Source: Mesostigma viride
Taxonomy: Eukaryota; Streptophyta; Mesostigmatophyceae; Mesostigmatales; Mesostigmataceae
Direction of reading: 5' to 3'
Length of the DNA: 64,000 nucleotides
Assembly: GCA_009746045.1 (NCBI GenBank)
Contig: RPFO01000276.1
Span: forward strand, 2,682,102 to 2,746,101
Program-made: the position numbers and the translations under genes
The notes under the pieces: model-generated
The model's input: only the letters and a program-made list of their open reading frames with translations
Told to the model about the DNA's origin: nothing
Database searches by the model: none
Shown: positions 12,836 to 24,550 of the stretch, piece by piece
How positions within the stretch are numbered: the first letter of the stretch is position 1
Layout: every line of letters begins with the position of its first letter

Positions 12836-12975
12836 ACTTTTGTGTAGGATCTTTGACTTGGGACCTGGGCGTTGTCATCACCTTGGAAAATCAAGGCATA
12901 TCTATTCTTGCTCTTCAAGAGAGCATGTCCGTGTATTTTGCTATCAGATAGCTCGCTATGCAGATCAAGTGCAAT

Positions 12976-12981
12976 AATAAA
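12976..12981 (+). terminator. Probable polyadenylation signal of RPS25
   Basis: AATAAA followed by a T- and GTT-rich stretch, 140 bp after the RPS25 stop. The rest of 12,836-13,478 shows no gene or repeat I can support. Confidence 0.5.
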
Positions 12982-13478
12982 GTTATTGTTGTTGTTTTTT
13001 AATGAGGCGCTGAATAGTAGCAATATTGGCCCGTTGAGTGCATGGCGGTAATGCTGTCATTCCTGTAAAAGGTAAGCCCCTCTTCCAGCTTGCCCCCTCA
13101 GTTGGGAGCATTGGATTGCCTGGGAAAATACAGGGCGAAGATGTCCGTGTTACTTGAGACAACCCCAGGGTGTCTGAGCACAAGAAAAGATATGGATAAA
13201 TGGATAAGAACACATGTGGGTTCACATTTTTCATTTTAGTTGCCAAAGGGACTATGGGATGCCATGTTTCCAACATCATCCCCGCCTGTGTGCGGTATCC
13301 CCCGCTGCTATGTCCCACACCTTGCTCCATGAAGGCACCCCTGTTCCAACGATGTTGTTGGGTTTTCAAGCATGCGCACTGCGTTATTAACACATGGCCA
13401 TCGACTGGTTGTGGTTTGCGAAATTGCTGTGTCGTCTGCTAAGTAAAAAAACAATACTTCGACCCGGTTGTTAAGAAG

Positions 13479-14274
13479 TTAACTGGCTGTCCGCGACACT
13501 CCCGGAGCTAGTGTATACAGGGGGGGCGGGGGGTAAAAGGTCGGACCCCCCCCCCCCACACACACACACACAAAATGGGGGTGTGTGGATGCAGACCCCC
13601 CCCCTTAAAAAAGGGGGAGGAGGGGGGGTCGCCAGCCAAATGCTTTATTTAGGCTAAGGGAGCGGGTCCAAGAACACATCCGTCGCAGCCATTCTCCTGG
13701 CACTGGCTATGATGGTAGACTTCGCTGAAAAAAACTGCTTTGAAAATGCTGAAAGTTAGTTCTGGGTGGTCCGTTACGAAAAATTGCTCGCGCTGCGTGG
13801 CTGCTTCGTCGAACGCAAATCGAATCTTTATTATTGGATCTTGCCGGCACGTCCTTTTTCAGAGCTGCGTAGACAGCCAAACCGGCCCTCCTGCCAAACG
13901 CGGCCTGTGGGGTGGCCGTCATCCGCATCAGGCTCCGGGTTAGTATCAGCCTGCAGCACATGATCGTAGTCGTTGTCGTCGTCATTCACAAGACTGACAG
14001 GCCTTGAGGCAGACATGGATGAAGATTGCAGAGGGATGTTCAGTGAGCGGCAGTGGCCGGGGAGGTGCCCAGTCAGTGATGAGCGGCCGCCACTCCGCCC
14101 ACCTTTTTGAGTCCCCCCCCCCCCCCCCCCCGCCCTACCCCCAAAACTGGGGCCGGGGTGGGGTGGGGAGTGTCGGGGGTCAACCCCCCCCCACCTACCC
14201 ACCCACCCCCGGAAACGGGGGGGCGGGGGGGGGGGTATACACTAGCTCCGGGAGTGTCGTGGACAGCCAGTTAA
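13479..14274. mobile_element. TTAA-flanked non-autonomous DNA element with 36-bp TIRs
   Basis: TTAA lies at both ends (13,479-13,482 and 14,271-14,274). Inside these are inverted repeats at 13,483-13,518 and 14,235-14,270 starting CTGGCTGTCC, with one mismatch in 36. Both are followed internally by G or C runs. The interior has a minus-strand stretch rich in aspartate (NDDDNDYDHVLQADTNPEPD, about 13,925-13,990) that could be the remains of a transposase N-terminus, but no intact transposase is present. TTAA target sites and this layout fit the piggyBac superfamily, which is an inference from target site and TIRs only. Confidence 0.75.
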
Positions 14275-14605
14275 ATTTATTTCTTGGGTAAGTGGCGACG
14301 TTTACTCCAGCTCAGACCCTGCAGTGCGGGTGGACGTTGTTTTTCTATTTGGTGATGTCAGCCCTAGAGCACATGGCGTGCGTGTGTTTGTGTGCATGTG
14401 TGTCTCCTGGATGTGTGTGCGTATAATTTGCACGATTTGAAAGCTCGTTTAGATAGCCCTCTTTTCTCGTCTGTATGCACATAGGCCTCACGGGCGCAAC
14501 CACCTGCACGTGCGTGTTTCTCAGACCAAGCCCACGGCAACGTGGCTCTCAGGGATTGCGGCAGGTGCTATCGTGCGGGACTTTTACGTCCAAGGCCGCA
14601 TCATT

Positions 14606-15601
14606 ATGCCTACCCGCATGGATTCCCCGTCGGATCTGTCCAGCTACTCCCGCCCCCGCCTTCAGCTCCTCGCCCTCTGCTGCCTCCTAGGGCGCTCTGT
14701 CGCCGACATCTGGGCCCCCCCCTCCACCTCCGAAATTCGCTCCATCATCAACAACGCCATCGAACAGCACGTGACACCCCTGGCCGCAGATGTGGCGGCC
14801 ATGGGCGGCACGTTGGCTGCCGAGCTTCCCATCCTCTCCTCCACCACCACCGCCACCTCCAAGCTCCTCGCCTCCACCTCCACCACAACCGACGCCCTCA
14901 CGGCCCAGCTTCTCGCCATCGACAAGCGCCTGCAGGACAATGCCATAGCCATCGAATGCTTGCAGAACACCGCCGGCATCACTGCTCAGGCGGTGAAGGA
15001 CATCGCCGCTCGGCCAGCCCCTGCTGGCCCTGCCGGCGATGCTCCTCCCATCCCGACCTGGGCGGACATGCTTAAGCAATACGCCACCTCCACCACCTCC
15101 GCCGTCGCCGCCCAGCTTAAGCAGCAGACGCTGGACCTCCGCGAGGAGGCCGAGCTCGCCAAGCGCAGCCTTAACGTCATAGTCAAGCACTTCGACCCGC
15201 TGCAGGACAAGACCCCCGAGACCCTTGCCCTGGCGTTTGAGAACAAAATCCTTGTCCCCATGGCTATCACTGGTAAGGGCAAGCCGCGGGGGGTGACCCG
15301 CCTTCCCCGCTCGCGGGGTAAGGCCGGCCCCTCCCCCTTGCTCCTCACCTTTGACACCATGGCGGATAAGATGGAGTTCCTCAAGTGTCGCAAGCGGCTT
15401 GGGGGGACCGCCTACACGCTGGACGACGACTTGACCTTGACGCAGCAACAACGGCGACGGGAGTTATGGCCGACCTACCTCCAGCTTCGGCAGACGGCGG
15501 GGCAGAAGCCGGTCTACTGGAAGGGGGCGGACATCTACGTCGCCCACAAGCCCTGGCAGGCGACCCCTGCCGCCCCAGCCACCCCAGCCACCCCAGCCTA
15601 G
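14606..15601 (+). CDS. LINE ORF1 (L1 ORF1p-like), copy 1
   Basis: The frame is open for 331 residues from the first ATG at 14,606. An alanine/threonine/serine-rich predicted coiled-coil region (about 30-190) is followed by an RRM-like and C-terminal block resembling L1 ORF1p: SLNVIVKHFD, then SPLLLTFDTMADKMEFLKCR, then YTLDDDLTLTQQQRRRELWP, then KPVYWKGADIYV. In L1-type elements this protein trimerises and coats the element RNA. Compared with the copy starting at 25,470 it lacks about 130 N-terminal residues, so it is probably 5'-truncated. It has no internal stop. Confidence 0.8.
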   Translation: MPTRMDSPSDLSSYSRPRLQLLALCCLLGRSVADIWAPPSTSEIRSIINNAIEQHVTPLAADVAAMGGTLAAELPILSSTTTATSKLLASTSTTTDALTAQLLAIDKRLQDNAIAIECLQNTAGITAQAVKDIAARPAPAGPAGDAPPIPTWADMLKQYATSTTSAVAAQLKQQTLDLREEAELAKRSLNVIVKHFDPLQDKTPETLALAFENKILVPMAITGKGKPRGVTRLPRSRGKAGPSPLLLTFDTMADKMEFLKCRKRLGGTAYTLDDDLTLTQQQRRRELWPTYLQLRQTAGQKPVYWKGADIYVAHKPWQATPAAPATPATPA

Positions 15602-15609
15602 GGAATATA

Positions 15610-16300
15610 TATATTAAAAATATAATTACTTACAGCAGAGTGAAATCACTCAAACCAAAGCAAACGCCCAGCTATAAACCTATAGACAGAGCCATGTCAA
15701 AGCTCTATACTACGATAAGACCAATGGAAACGCCTAACGGGAGGAACCTAATAGCCCTGCTGCACCGCAAAATCAGCCCGCGTACGGCGGAGCATGATGT
15801 CAGCCATGGCCCGAGTCAGCGCCACCGACAAGCGCTGACGCCAATATGACGTCCAGGTCCGCGCCGACCATGGGGCCCGCTGGCCCTCCAGGTCCAGCCG
15901 GTCCTCCCGGAGCCGGCAACACTCCTTGAAGAAGGCCGAGGTCAGGGGCCCCATGGCCCCAAACTCCTCCAGGACAAAGGGCACCGCACGATGGTGCCCG
16001 ACGTCGCCGTAGCCGGGCCAGGAGCTTGGCCCGCTCCGCCCGGTCCGCCGTGTAACCTGCCGTGAGGGAGGCCCCAGCCACGTGGCTAAGAGCCAAGGGC
16101 CGCGCCACCGAAACGTCAATAAGCAGATGCCGGCCACCCCCCTCAAAGTCCAGCACCACGATGTCAGGCCGGTGGTTGGGGGAATAGAAGGCAGCGCCAT
16201 CCGCATCCTCGGACCGGATGTTCGCGTGGGGGAAAACCGACCGAATCATGGCGAGCACCACCGTCAGGAGGACAGTGTGCAAATACAAATACCAATATAT
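15610..16300 (-). pseudogene. LINE PD-(D/E)XK-like C-terminal fragment, inverted
   Basis: The minus strand encodes NHRPDIVVLDFEGGGRHLLI followed by DVSVARP (about 16,110-16,190) and then, after a one-base frame change near 16,015, AVPFVLEEFGAMGPLTSAFF and a C-terminal block (15,748-16,000). The RPDIVV...LLIDV pattern fits the nuclease-like domain seen after reverse transcriptase in some LINEs. The piece interrupts the 3' region of LINE copy 1: the sequence resumes at about 16,295 with an ATATATAGCAGTAGTG block like that after ORF1 copy 3. It is therefore a younger, 5'-truncated insertion in reverse orientation. Confidence 0.65.
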
Positions 16301-16788
16301 ATAGCAGTAGTGTAGACTAGAAAGCTTAGTGACGTGGCCATGTATGCCTACGTGATGGGCCCACACCCGCCCTTGCAATAGCCGTAGCAATTTCGAGTCA
16401 TGCTTTGCCCATGCAGGGAGTTACTCCCTGCTGAGAGGCCATGTGTACCCTAGCTATAGCCTAGCCACATACCTTCCACCCCATATGTCATGCAGGCCTT
16501 CTAGGCCCTCTCCTCAAGCCCCCCCTGGGTGCCTGTGCTTGTTTAGGAGGCATGAACCATCATGGAGGTGCAGGTGCACCTAGTGCACCCAGAGCAGGTG
16601 ATAGTTGTACATCCTACACCTGAAGGTTGTCGCCCTAATTGTATTACAAACCCATAGATGCCCCTTTCTCAGGGCTATGTGTTACATATGCTCCCCACGG
16701 AGCTATGATTTTAATTAATTAATTAATTAATTAATTAATTAATTAATTAATTAATTAATTAATTAATTAATTAATTAATTAATTAATT
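16300..16788 (+). mobile_element. LINE copy 1 3' UTR with hairpin and (TTAA)n tail
   Basis: Non-coding 3' region ending in the hairpin CTCCCCACGGAG (about 16,691-16,702) and a long TTAATTAA tail (about 16,711-16,788). The same 3' region is found at 28,700-29,025. Confidence 0.85.
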
Positions 16789-17909
16789 AGGAACATAACT
16801 TTGTTGGGAGTATATGTTAGCACATAGCCCAGAGAAGGGGCATATGGCCTATCATACATTCTAAGCTACTTCCTGCGCAAGGGTGGGAATGTAAAGGACC
16901 CTTGCTCTAGGTGCACCAGGGCACTTGCATCCCCATGATCTTCAAGCTATGCCCAGCGAAGGGGGAGCCTGTCATGGGGGGGAAGATCAGCATGGCTATA
17001 CAAAAAGCTAGGGCATGGCATCTCAGCAGAGAGTTACTCCCTGCATGGGCACAACATTACTAAATACTTAAGGCTAGGCATCATCTGGGCGGTGTGGCAC
17101 ATCATAGGCACACATGTACATGGCTAAGGGAGACTCGTGAGTCAGCTGGTATAGAGCCTGTAGGAGGCTTACATGTACATGGCCACGGTCTATCTATTCT
17201 ACACTACTACTGCTGTATTCCCCTAAGCTGGGGCGTCTGGAGTCGTTGGGGCCGCGGGGGTCGCCTGCCAGGGCTTGTGGCCGACGTAGATGGCCGCCCC
17301 CTTCCAGAACACTGGCTGCCCCGCCTTGGTCTGCCGGAGCTGGAGGTAGGTCGGCCATAGCTCCCGTCGCCGTTGTTGCTGCGCCATGCAGGGTCAAGTC
17401 GTCGTCAAGGGTGAAGAGAGTCTTCTCGAGCCGCTTGCGGCGTCGGAGAAAAGAAATCTTGTCCGCCGGGTTCTTAAAGGTGAGAAGGAGCGGGGGCGGC
17501 CCTGCCTTACCCCGCGCGCGGGGAAGGCGGTGGGCGACCAGCTCGATCTCACCAGTAAGGCCCATGCGACTAAGAATTTCTCTCTCAAACGAGAATTTCT
17601 CTCTCAAACGCACGTGCAAGCTTCTCGGAATTCTCACCTTCCTCCATGTCGAGGTTCTTGACAATGACGTTAAGGCTGCGCTTGGCAAGCTCGGCCTCCT
17701 CGCGGAGGTCAAGCGTCTGCCGCTGGAGCTGGGCTGCGACGGCGGAGGTGGTGGAGGTGGTGTGCTGCTTAAGCATGTCCGCCCAGGTCGTGATGGGAGG
17801 AGCATCGCCGGCCAGGCCAGCAGAGGCTGGCTTGGCGGCAATGTCCTTCACCGCCTGGGCGGTGAGGCCCGCGGTGTTCTGCAGGACCTCGATAGCGATG
17901 GCTATATCC
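16789..17909 (-). pseudogene. LINE copy 2: 3' UTR and C-terminal half of ORF1
   Basis: On the minus strand this is the downstream half of an ORF1 whose upstream half lies at 24,743-25,470. It encodes KDIAIAIEVLQNTAGLTAQA onward, then the L1 ORF1p-like block with PPLLLTFKNPADKISFLRRR and TLFTLDDDLTL, with a duplicated 19-bp stretch near 17,575-17,610 and frame changes. The 3' UTR runs to the TTAA tail at about 16,789. The break at 17,910 is the insertion point of the TTAA element 17,914-24,738. Confidence 0.85.
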
Positions 17910-18362
17910 TTAACCCCTAAATGGGCGGAAATGCTGCCGATAAATCGGCAGTAACTCACCTATTTTGTAAACCAGCCCCTGTACAACCTAGCAATATCCA
18001 ATGGCTGTCCTTGGGGGGCAAGCATGTCCATGAGTTGCCCTAAGCCGTGATATATCACAACCTCACATATATTCATCGTAGGCCATGTATAACTGCCGTC
18101 AAAGTCAGGGGGGTCAAGACGAGCGTTTTCATTTTTGGTAGAATGTGCATTTTGAATTATGTTGTAAGAGCTAGGCACCTACCACTTCAGGGATGATAAA
18201 CAATTAGTTGCTGAACAGTTTGAGCCATTGGGGTTATCATTTGGGTGGGTATACCAGCAGTTACATCCAGTACAGCCCATAGGGGTACCGTTGGTAAAAA
18301 GCAACCAAGGGGGTAGGAGTGGGCATACTACCTACTAATACCTACTAATATGGCCCCCAACC

Positions 18363-19261
18363 ATGCCAAACAATACATTTCCCTTCCACAATGATGGGGA
18401 GATCTGGGCTCCACCCCTTTCCGTCCCCACCCTCCGCTCCATCCTCACGGAAGCCTTTCAGCAGCACGTGACCCCCCTTGCTGCCGACATAGCAGCAATC
18501 GGCGGCACGCTGACTGCTGAACTTCCTCACATTTCCACCGCCGCCGCCTCCACCTCCACGGCCATTTCCGCCTCCACTGCCGACATCAAAGCCCAGCTCC
18601 TCGACCTCGACCAACGCCTTCAAGCCACCGCCAACGCCCTTGAGAGCTTGCATGACACCGCCGGCCTCACCGCCCAGGCGGTGAAGGACATCGCCGCCCA
18701 GCCGGCGCCTGCTGGCTCGGCCGGCGATGCTCCCTCCACCTGGGCGGACTTGCTTAAGCAGCACACCACCTCCACCACCTCCACCATCTCGGCACAACTC
18801 AAGCAACAAGCCCTCGACCTTCGCGAGGAAGCCGACATCGCCCGGCGCAGCCACAATGTCATCGTCAAGCACTTCGACCAGCAGGCAGGTGAGACCTCCA
18901 CGAGCCTTCTTGAGGCATTTAAGCGCGCCATTCTTGCCCCCATGTTACTCACTGGTGAGCTGGACATGTCGGCTGTCCGCCTCCCCCGCGCGCGGGGAAG
19001 GCTGGCCCGGCCCCCGTGCTCCTCACCTTTAAGTACATGGCGGACAAGCTGGCGTTCCTTAAATGCCGCAAGAAGCTCTCGGAGACTCGCTTCACGCTGG
19101 ACGACGACTTGACCCTGGCCCAGCAACAACGGCGACGCGAGCTATGGCCGGCCTACCTTCAGCTCCGGCAGAGCGCAAGGGGGAAGCCGGTATACTGGAG
19201 GGGGGCGGTCATCCACGTTGACCACAAGCCCTGGCAGCCCCCTCCTGCCACCTCAGACTAG
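18363..19261 (+). pseudogene. LINE ORF1, copy 3 (truncated, frameshifted)
   Basis: The plus frame from 18,363 carries the coiled-coil part of ORF1 (LRSILTEAFQQHVTPLAADI onward). Near 18,990 the match shifts frame by one base at a G run, and the C-terminal block continues in another frame to the stop at 19,261 (LLTFKYMADKLAFLKCRKKL, DDDLTLAQQQRRRELWP). The N-terminal 150 or so residues are missing. Confidence 0.85.
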
Positions 19262-21780
19262 GAATATATATACCAGTAGTGTAGATTAGTAAGGCTTAGC
19301 CTAGCATGTGGCCCACGCGCATGTGCGCCCATAATGGCCCCCATGGATGATGCCTTCAACATTTAGCCATGCTTTGTCTATAATGGGACCCCCATGGATG
19401 TTGCATTAAGAACTTAGCCATGCTATGCCATGCAGAGAGATGCTCTCTGTCGAGAAGCCATGCCCTAGCCCTTGCATAGCCATGATGATCTTCCTCCCCC
19501 GTGCCAGGATCCCCTTAGCTGGGTTGAACCTGAGACAGCATGGTGGTGCCGGTGCCCTTGCGGCACCTAGAGCAAGTGTTGCTTACATTCCCACCCTTGC
19601 ATGAAGTAGCCTAGGATGTATTTAACCCTTAAATGGTGTCAACTGGAACCACCGAAACGGACTGAGTTTGGGTATCTTTGTGCGCCTGGCAGTAACTAGC
19701 CAAATAACATTTTCTGGCCCACCCTTGGAACCAAGCATGCTTTTATATCAAAAAATGTTTGGGAAATTTGGTTGGTCACATATCAATGCCCTACACCTGC
19801 TATAAATAGCACCCCCCTCAGGGGGGTACAGCGCACATGGGGTTCGAGACACATATAATGCATTATCGACCATTTACACAAATCAGTTGGCCCTGGCCTT
19901 TTAAAGGCAGGTTATTATAATCATAGACACGCCATCAATGCATTCACAACATCAAATGTCACAAAACTGTGAACGCTAGCTACAAAATGGCCAAAGCCAG
20001 CTGGCACCGTTATAACGGTGCCAGCTGGCAGGGGTATAAATGGTAGCATAACAACACAAAACTTTATTCCAATTGGCATGAAACAACAAGGGATGCCCAA
20101 ACGGGCATAATGCACCATACCCAGGTGATAAAACAAGAGACCATGCAATATAACACATGCCAACATGCCGCAAGGGGCCAAAATGGCACTAGTGCGCGCC
20201 CGCGGTATATATAGCGCATGACTAGCCAAGGGTGTAGCTAACTGTCAATTAGGCTACCTGGCTATGTGCCAAACTACGGATTGTGCCTCTGGGTGCGCAG
20301 ATACTGCCTCCTACGAGGCCCTGTCAGCTGGGTGCCAGCTGCCAGCGTGTGGGTCGTGCGGCCGTTGGCCTCAGTCCTCGCGCGGCCAGCCGGGCTGCGG
20401 GCTGACAGGGGCTGCATGGCACGCTGGCGGCGGGCGTCGTCGTCGAGGCCAGCCACTGGCCCAGCGTGGAACCTGAGATAAGCCAGCATATAAGACACAA
20501 GACCATGCTAAAAAATAGGTGAAAGGCTCATTAATCAAGGCCTAAAGCGCGCGTCAAAGGGGTGGCAAGGAGCTACATCACTAACGCACCCAATGAATGA
20601 CAAAACACCTCCACGTTCTTTGCAGCAATAAAGAAAACAAAAGGAACACGTTGGTAATGCTTCCATGCAAACAGGTATTGGGTATCTCCATGTTTGTCAC
20701 GTGCAATGGATGCAAAATAAGAAGGTGGGCGTTGGCCAGCAAAACAAGAAGCCATGCCTAAAACTGGTCAGAAAAGAACTTGTCTCGGGCTGTTTGAGCC
20801 AGGAAAAGCACTGGGTAATCACATTTACCATATTACTAACCAATACCAACCGTTATCACGCTATTTCCGTTGCAGCCTCAGCTAACAGCGACCAAACATG
20901 GTCCAAAATCTGCTTGACCTGATGGTATTCCACAACCATGACAAGCCGATGCGTAGAGGCAGCAAAACAACAAAATGACAATCACAAGCCCTCGATTATA
21001 ACCCTGATATTAGTTAGAAACGATAATACAACCATATACGGTTAACGGAACACGCTAGGAGGCTAGAACGTACCAGGTCGGAACAGCAGATTACCTTTTC
21101 CTGCGGGAGCCAGCACGCCCGATTCATGGACGTAGCCTCGAGCCTTTCCTGGCTGCCAGTTCTAGCAAATCTGGTTGGGAACAACGTCAAACGTTTATCC
21201 ATGCGCAAATATCTCGAAAATTTCCGCCTAGCAACATGCAGCACTCGCACTGTCACCGCCTGGCCGCTAACATGATTTGCTGCGCCTACCAGCACCCCGA
21301 GACCCATCTACGCATCTTCAAACGCTCCATGGCTAGGGGTATAACGTTTTTATGACTTAAAAATCATGCCTACAAAATTTGAGTCCATTATGTCAAGCTA
21401 TTCTCTCGTACCAGTCAGTTGTGTGCACCGCCATAGCCGTGCGCGTCAATATTTTTCATGCACGTCGGTCCCGTTGGACCATGGTACCCCCCTAACTTTG
21501 CTCAAGCATATCTCCCTGGCCAGGTGTCCAAAGTACGGTCTGAAGTGCTCTACGGAAAGCTGAGATCTAGATCTTTCAATCCCCCCAGGTTTGACCGTTA
21601 AATTCTTTTTGGCGCGGCGCCTGCAAGGCGCACAAACTCAGTCCGTTAGAGTGGTAGGACTTCGACTGGCACCACGAAAACGGACTCAGTACCATTTAAG
21701 GGTTAAAGCCATATGCCCCTTCTCAGGGATATGTGCTACATTGACTCCCAACGGAGTGATGTTGATAATTAATTAATTAA
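19262..21780 (+). mobile_element. LINE copy 3 3' UTR, interrupted
   Basis: This is the 3' UTR of copy 3. It starts with an ATATATACCAGTAGTG block and ends with the hairpin GACTCCCAACGGAGT (21,743-21,757) and a short TTAATTAA tail. The TTAA element 19,626-21,702 sits inside it. The intact version of the same 3' UTR is at 26,336-26,740 on the minus strand. Confidence 0.8.
19622..21706. mobile_element. TTAA-flanked element B, with empty site elsewhere
   Basis: TTAA lies at 19,622-19,625 and 21,703-21,706, with perfect 12-bp inverted ends CCCTTAAATGGT. The 3' UTR at 26,336-26,740 carries the same sequence without this insertion: its single TTAA at 26,414-26,417 marks the empty site. The 2,077-bp interior has no recognised transposase. 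It includes a region at 20,264-20,500 with frames that match nothing I know. The other long frames look random. Confidence 0.85.
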
Positions 21781-23504
21781 CTCGTCGTCTGTCCCTGGTC
21801 CTCTACGGAGGACTGAGTTGAACTCAGTCCTCTCTAGAGGACCGAGTTTTTGGGTTTCGTAGAAAATTCGCCCCGGTCAGAATGTTTGACAAAAAAATTC
21901 TCTCAAAATTTATTCAAATACTACGTGAAAAGATCTTTCTTGGACATATTTTTGGGATTTTTTTTGATTTGGTATGAGCGGCTAAATGTACGGTCAAAGT
22001 ACAGGTGGTAAGGGTACTTTTCCACGTGAAACGCGAGTTCCGGAAATGCACGACCTAGCCATGGCGGCTCGCGCCCATGCATGCAGTTTACGTTTGCGGA
22101 CGAGTTAGCTGTCCAAACTCAGGAAATAGATTTAACATGCCCTAAAGATGATAAAAATACATTTTTAGCTCGCGGGGATGCGATTTACCCGGTGTCGGCA
22201 CTGTTCTTGCTGGAAAAAACTGCGATAAGGCAGGTCGACGGAATTGATGACTGCGCTTGCTTTCCGGCGCAATTTCAATGGCTGATAGGTTTCTTTCTAC
22301 ATTTTAACATGCATTGTATTAGAATAAATTGAGTGACAGTATAGATTTGAGTATTTCGACCATTCTGTCACGTCATGGTCTATGTGCCGCAAAGTGCCAC
22401 TTTTGCGGGCACCGCCTGGGCCAAGGTAACGCTAGCCGTGCCAGGTAAAGCCGGATAATCGTTGCCTCTTCGTTTCTTGATGTTCGTACATGAGTTGAAG
22501 CTTGCGAGGCGTTGTCAGGTTCAAGTCTTGATGCTCTTTCTTGACCGTTGCCTGCCCTCTCTAAAACCCCCTTTTCAGATGATGTTATCAGGCATTTGCC
22601 TTGACCCAGTGTAGTTGTGCAGGGTTTTAGGAGCTGTGCAGGTTTAAACACCTTCATAGATGTTAGTTATTCTTTTGCTACGTTCATACTGCATGATTTT
22701 GAGGCCACGGGCCGCGTCAAGGGTGCATTCAAGCTTTTACGGGTGAGTGAAAAGTCTTGGTGACAAACCACTGCCATCATGTGCCAGCAACTATGTTGGC
22801 CACATCATGGCAAGGCAAAACAGTTATAGCCATATCTATTGTTGTTAGAAACAATGGAAATATGCTTAACCTACCCATTATATTGGTGGTTGACACTTAT
22901 AACATAACCCTTTGTTGGTAGGGTATCCAAGCCCATTCCCTACATGCATGCATAGGCTCTCACTACATGATAAGGTATGATATACCTGAAGTATGATGAT
23001 GCAAGTGTGTTGTCCTGTAATGCTTGAAGGGAAATGAGTTGATTGGGATGGTTGGTGGCCACGGTGGTGTGTAGTATGACCGCACTTACATGCTAGCAAA
23101 GTTAGCAAAAGCCCCATTCCTCTCCTGAGGACTGAGAGTTTTTTAATTGTTTCAGGCAGTTGCAGTGGCCAAATCGAGCCCAGTTTTTTTCCACGTTTCA
23201 AGAACTATATTGTTTACATGCCTATATTTTTTCTTCATGCACGAGGATTTGATTGAATTTTTCCCACTCGTTCTTATCCCGAAAAATGCAAATTCGCGAG
23301 GGGTGCCCATCGTCCGTGTAATTTTCAGGTGTTCGGGTCAAGTTTTCACATATGCAGTATTTTTGCCAACAAAATGACATCTAGTACACCCCCGATCCAC
23401 ATCAAAACATTTGGGATGGACCCCCCACCTAGTCGCTACACGCGGTTGAAAATTGTCAACTCAGTCCTCCTGTGAGGACTGAGTTGGGACAGACGACGAG
23501 TTAA
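21777..23504. mobile_element. TTAA-flanked element C with CTCGTCGTCTGTCCC ends
   Basis: TTAA lies at 21,777-21,780 and 23,501-23,504, with perfect 15-bp inverted ends CTCGTCGTCTGTCCC. Next to both ends are small hairpins built on GGACTGAGTT/AACTCAGTCC. It inserted into the TTAATTAA tail of LINE copy 3. No transposase is seen. Part of it (21,990-22,460) is inverted relative to 24,050-24,550. Confidence 0.8.
21990..22460 (+). repeat. Long diverged inverted repeat, left arm
   Basis: This arm matches the reverse complement of 24,050-24,550 over its whole length, with many substitutions. Shared blocks include TTCTTGCTGGAAAAAACTGC and CACCGCCTGGGCCAAGGTAA. The related reading frames in the two arms are not convincing genes. 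Confidence 0.8.
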
Positions 23505-24049
23505 TTAATGATGGGGAAACATAACTGCATCATCACACTGCCCTTACATGGCACCTATGTGCAGGTGCCACCTTGTCCATGCACGTAGGCCGGTAACGTG
23601 GTACGGATACCCCGGCCTACGCAAGGCATGCATTCTAGGAGGCAGCCACCAACAAACTAGTGATTTTAAGCCTATTTCAGCCTGCCCTAGCAAGGATAAA
23701 CTAGGCCTAAGCTGCTATAGCTTGCCAGGTGATGGCCAGCACACCTGGTGGCACATGCTGACAATGGGAAGCTTCTACTCACCGGTTACATGCTTGATGA
23801 TGCCACAGAGACCAGCCAACTGCCTCACACTCATGCAATATGTGTGTGGGAAATGTATAACAAACATATATGGAGGTATTCAAACCCATACAGCCTCTAA
23901 AACTTATCACCATCACCCTGTGGCAGGTCAACTGACTGAGGGAAGCATCTAAGAAGGGTGTTTTAGAAAGGGGCCAGGCCAGGGTCAAGAAAGAGCATGA
24001 ATAATGCAAAAAGAATGTGCTACACAAGCTAGAACGTATATATAAACGT

Positions 24050-24550
24050 CAAACATCGATAGGAAAACGATGCTTAAGCTTTACCAGGCATGGATGGCGT
24101 TACCTTGGCCCAGGCGGTGGCCGCAAAATGGCGCATTTCGGCACACCAAAGTTGTGCAGCATGGTCGCTGGATTCGGCGATTTCTGGCCACCCTTGCACG
24201 TTTACGACTACAAATCATCATAAAAAGTACAAAGAAACCAATATGTCCTTTAAAATACGCAGGAAAGGTATTGCTGTCAACGTTTCTATCGTCCGGCCTG
24301 ATCGCAGTTTTTTCCAGCAAGAACGCTGCCGACACCTATCAAATGGCATTCCCGCGAACCAAAAATTGGCCTGTATGATCTTTAGGACGTATAAAATCAA
24401 TATCCTAAGTTTGGCCAGAAAATTCGAACGCAAACGTAAATGCCATGCGTGGGCGCAAGCCGCCATGGCCAGGTCGTCGTTTTCCGGAATGCACGTTGTA
24501 CGTGAAAAAGTACCCTGACCCCCTGTACTTTGACGGTCTGGAACACCTGT
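24050..24550 (-). repeat. Long diverged inverted repeat, right arm
   Basis: Partner of 21,990-22,460. It lies inside the outer TTAA element but outside element C, so element C and the outer element share related sequence. The 23,505-24,049 stretch before it has no recognised gene. Confidence 0.8.

Noticed and set aside
22081-22332. Small gene, with a similar frame at 24,081-24,335
   Set aside because: The two frames are alike only because they lie in the arms of a long inverted repeat. Neither has a start context or family match.
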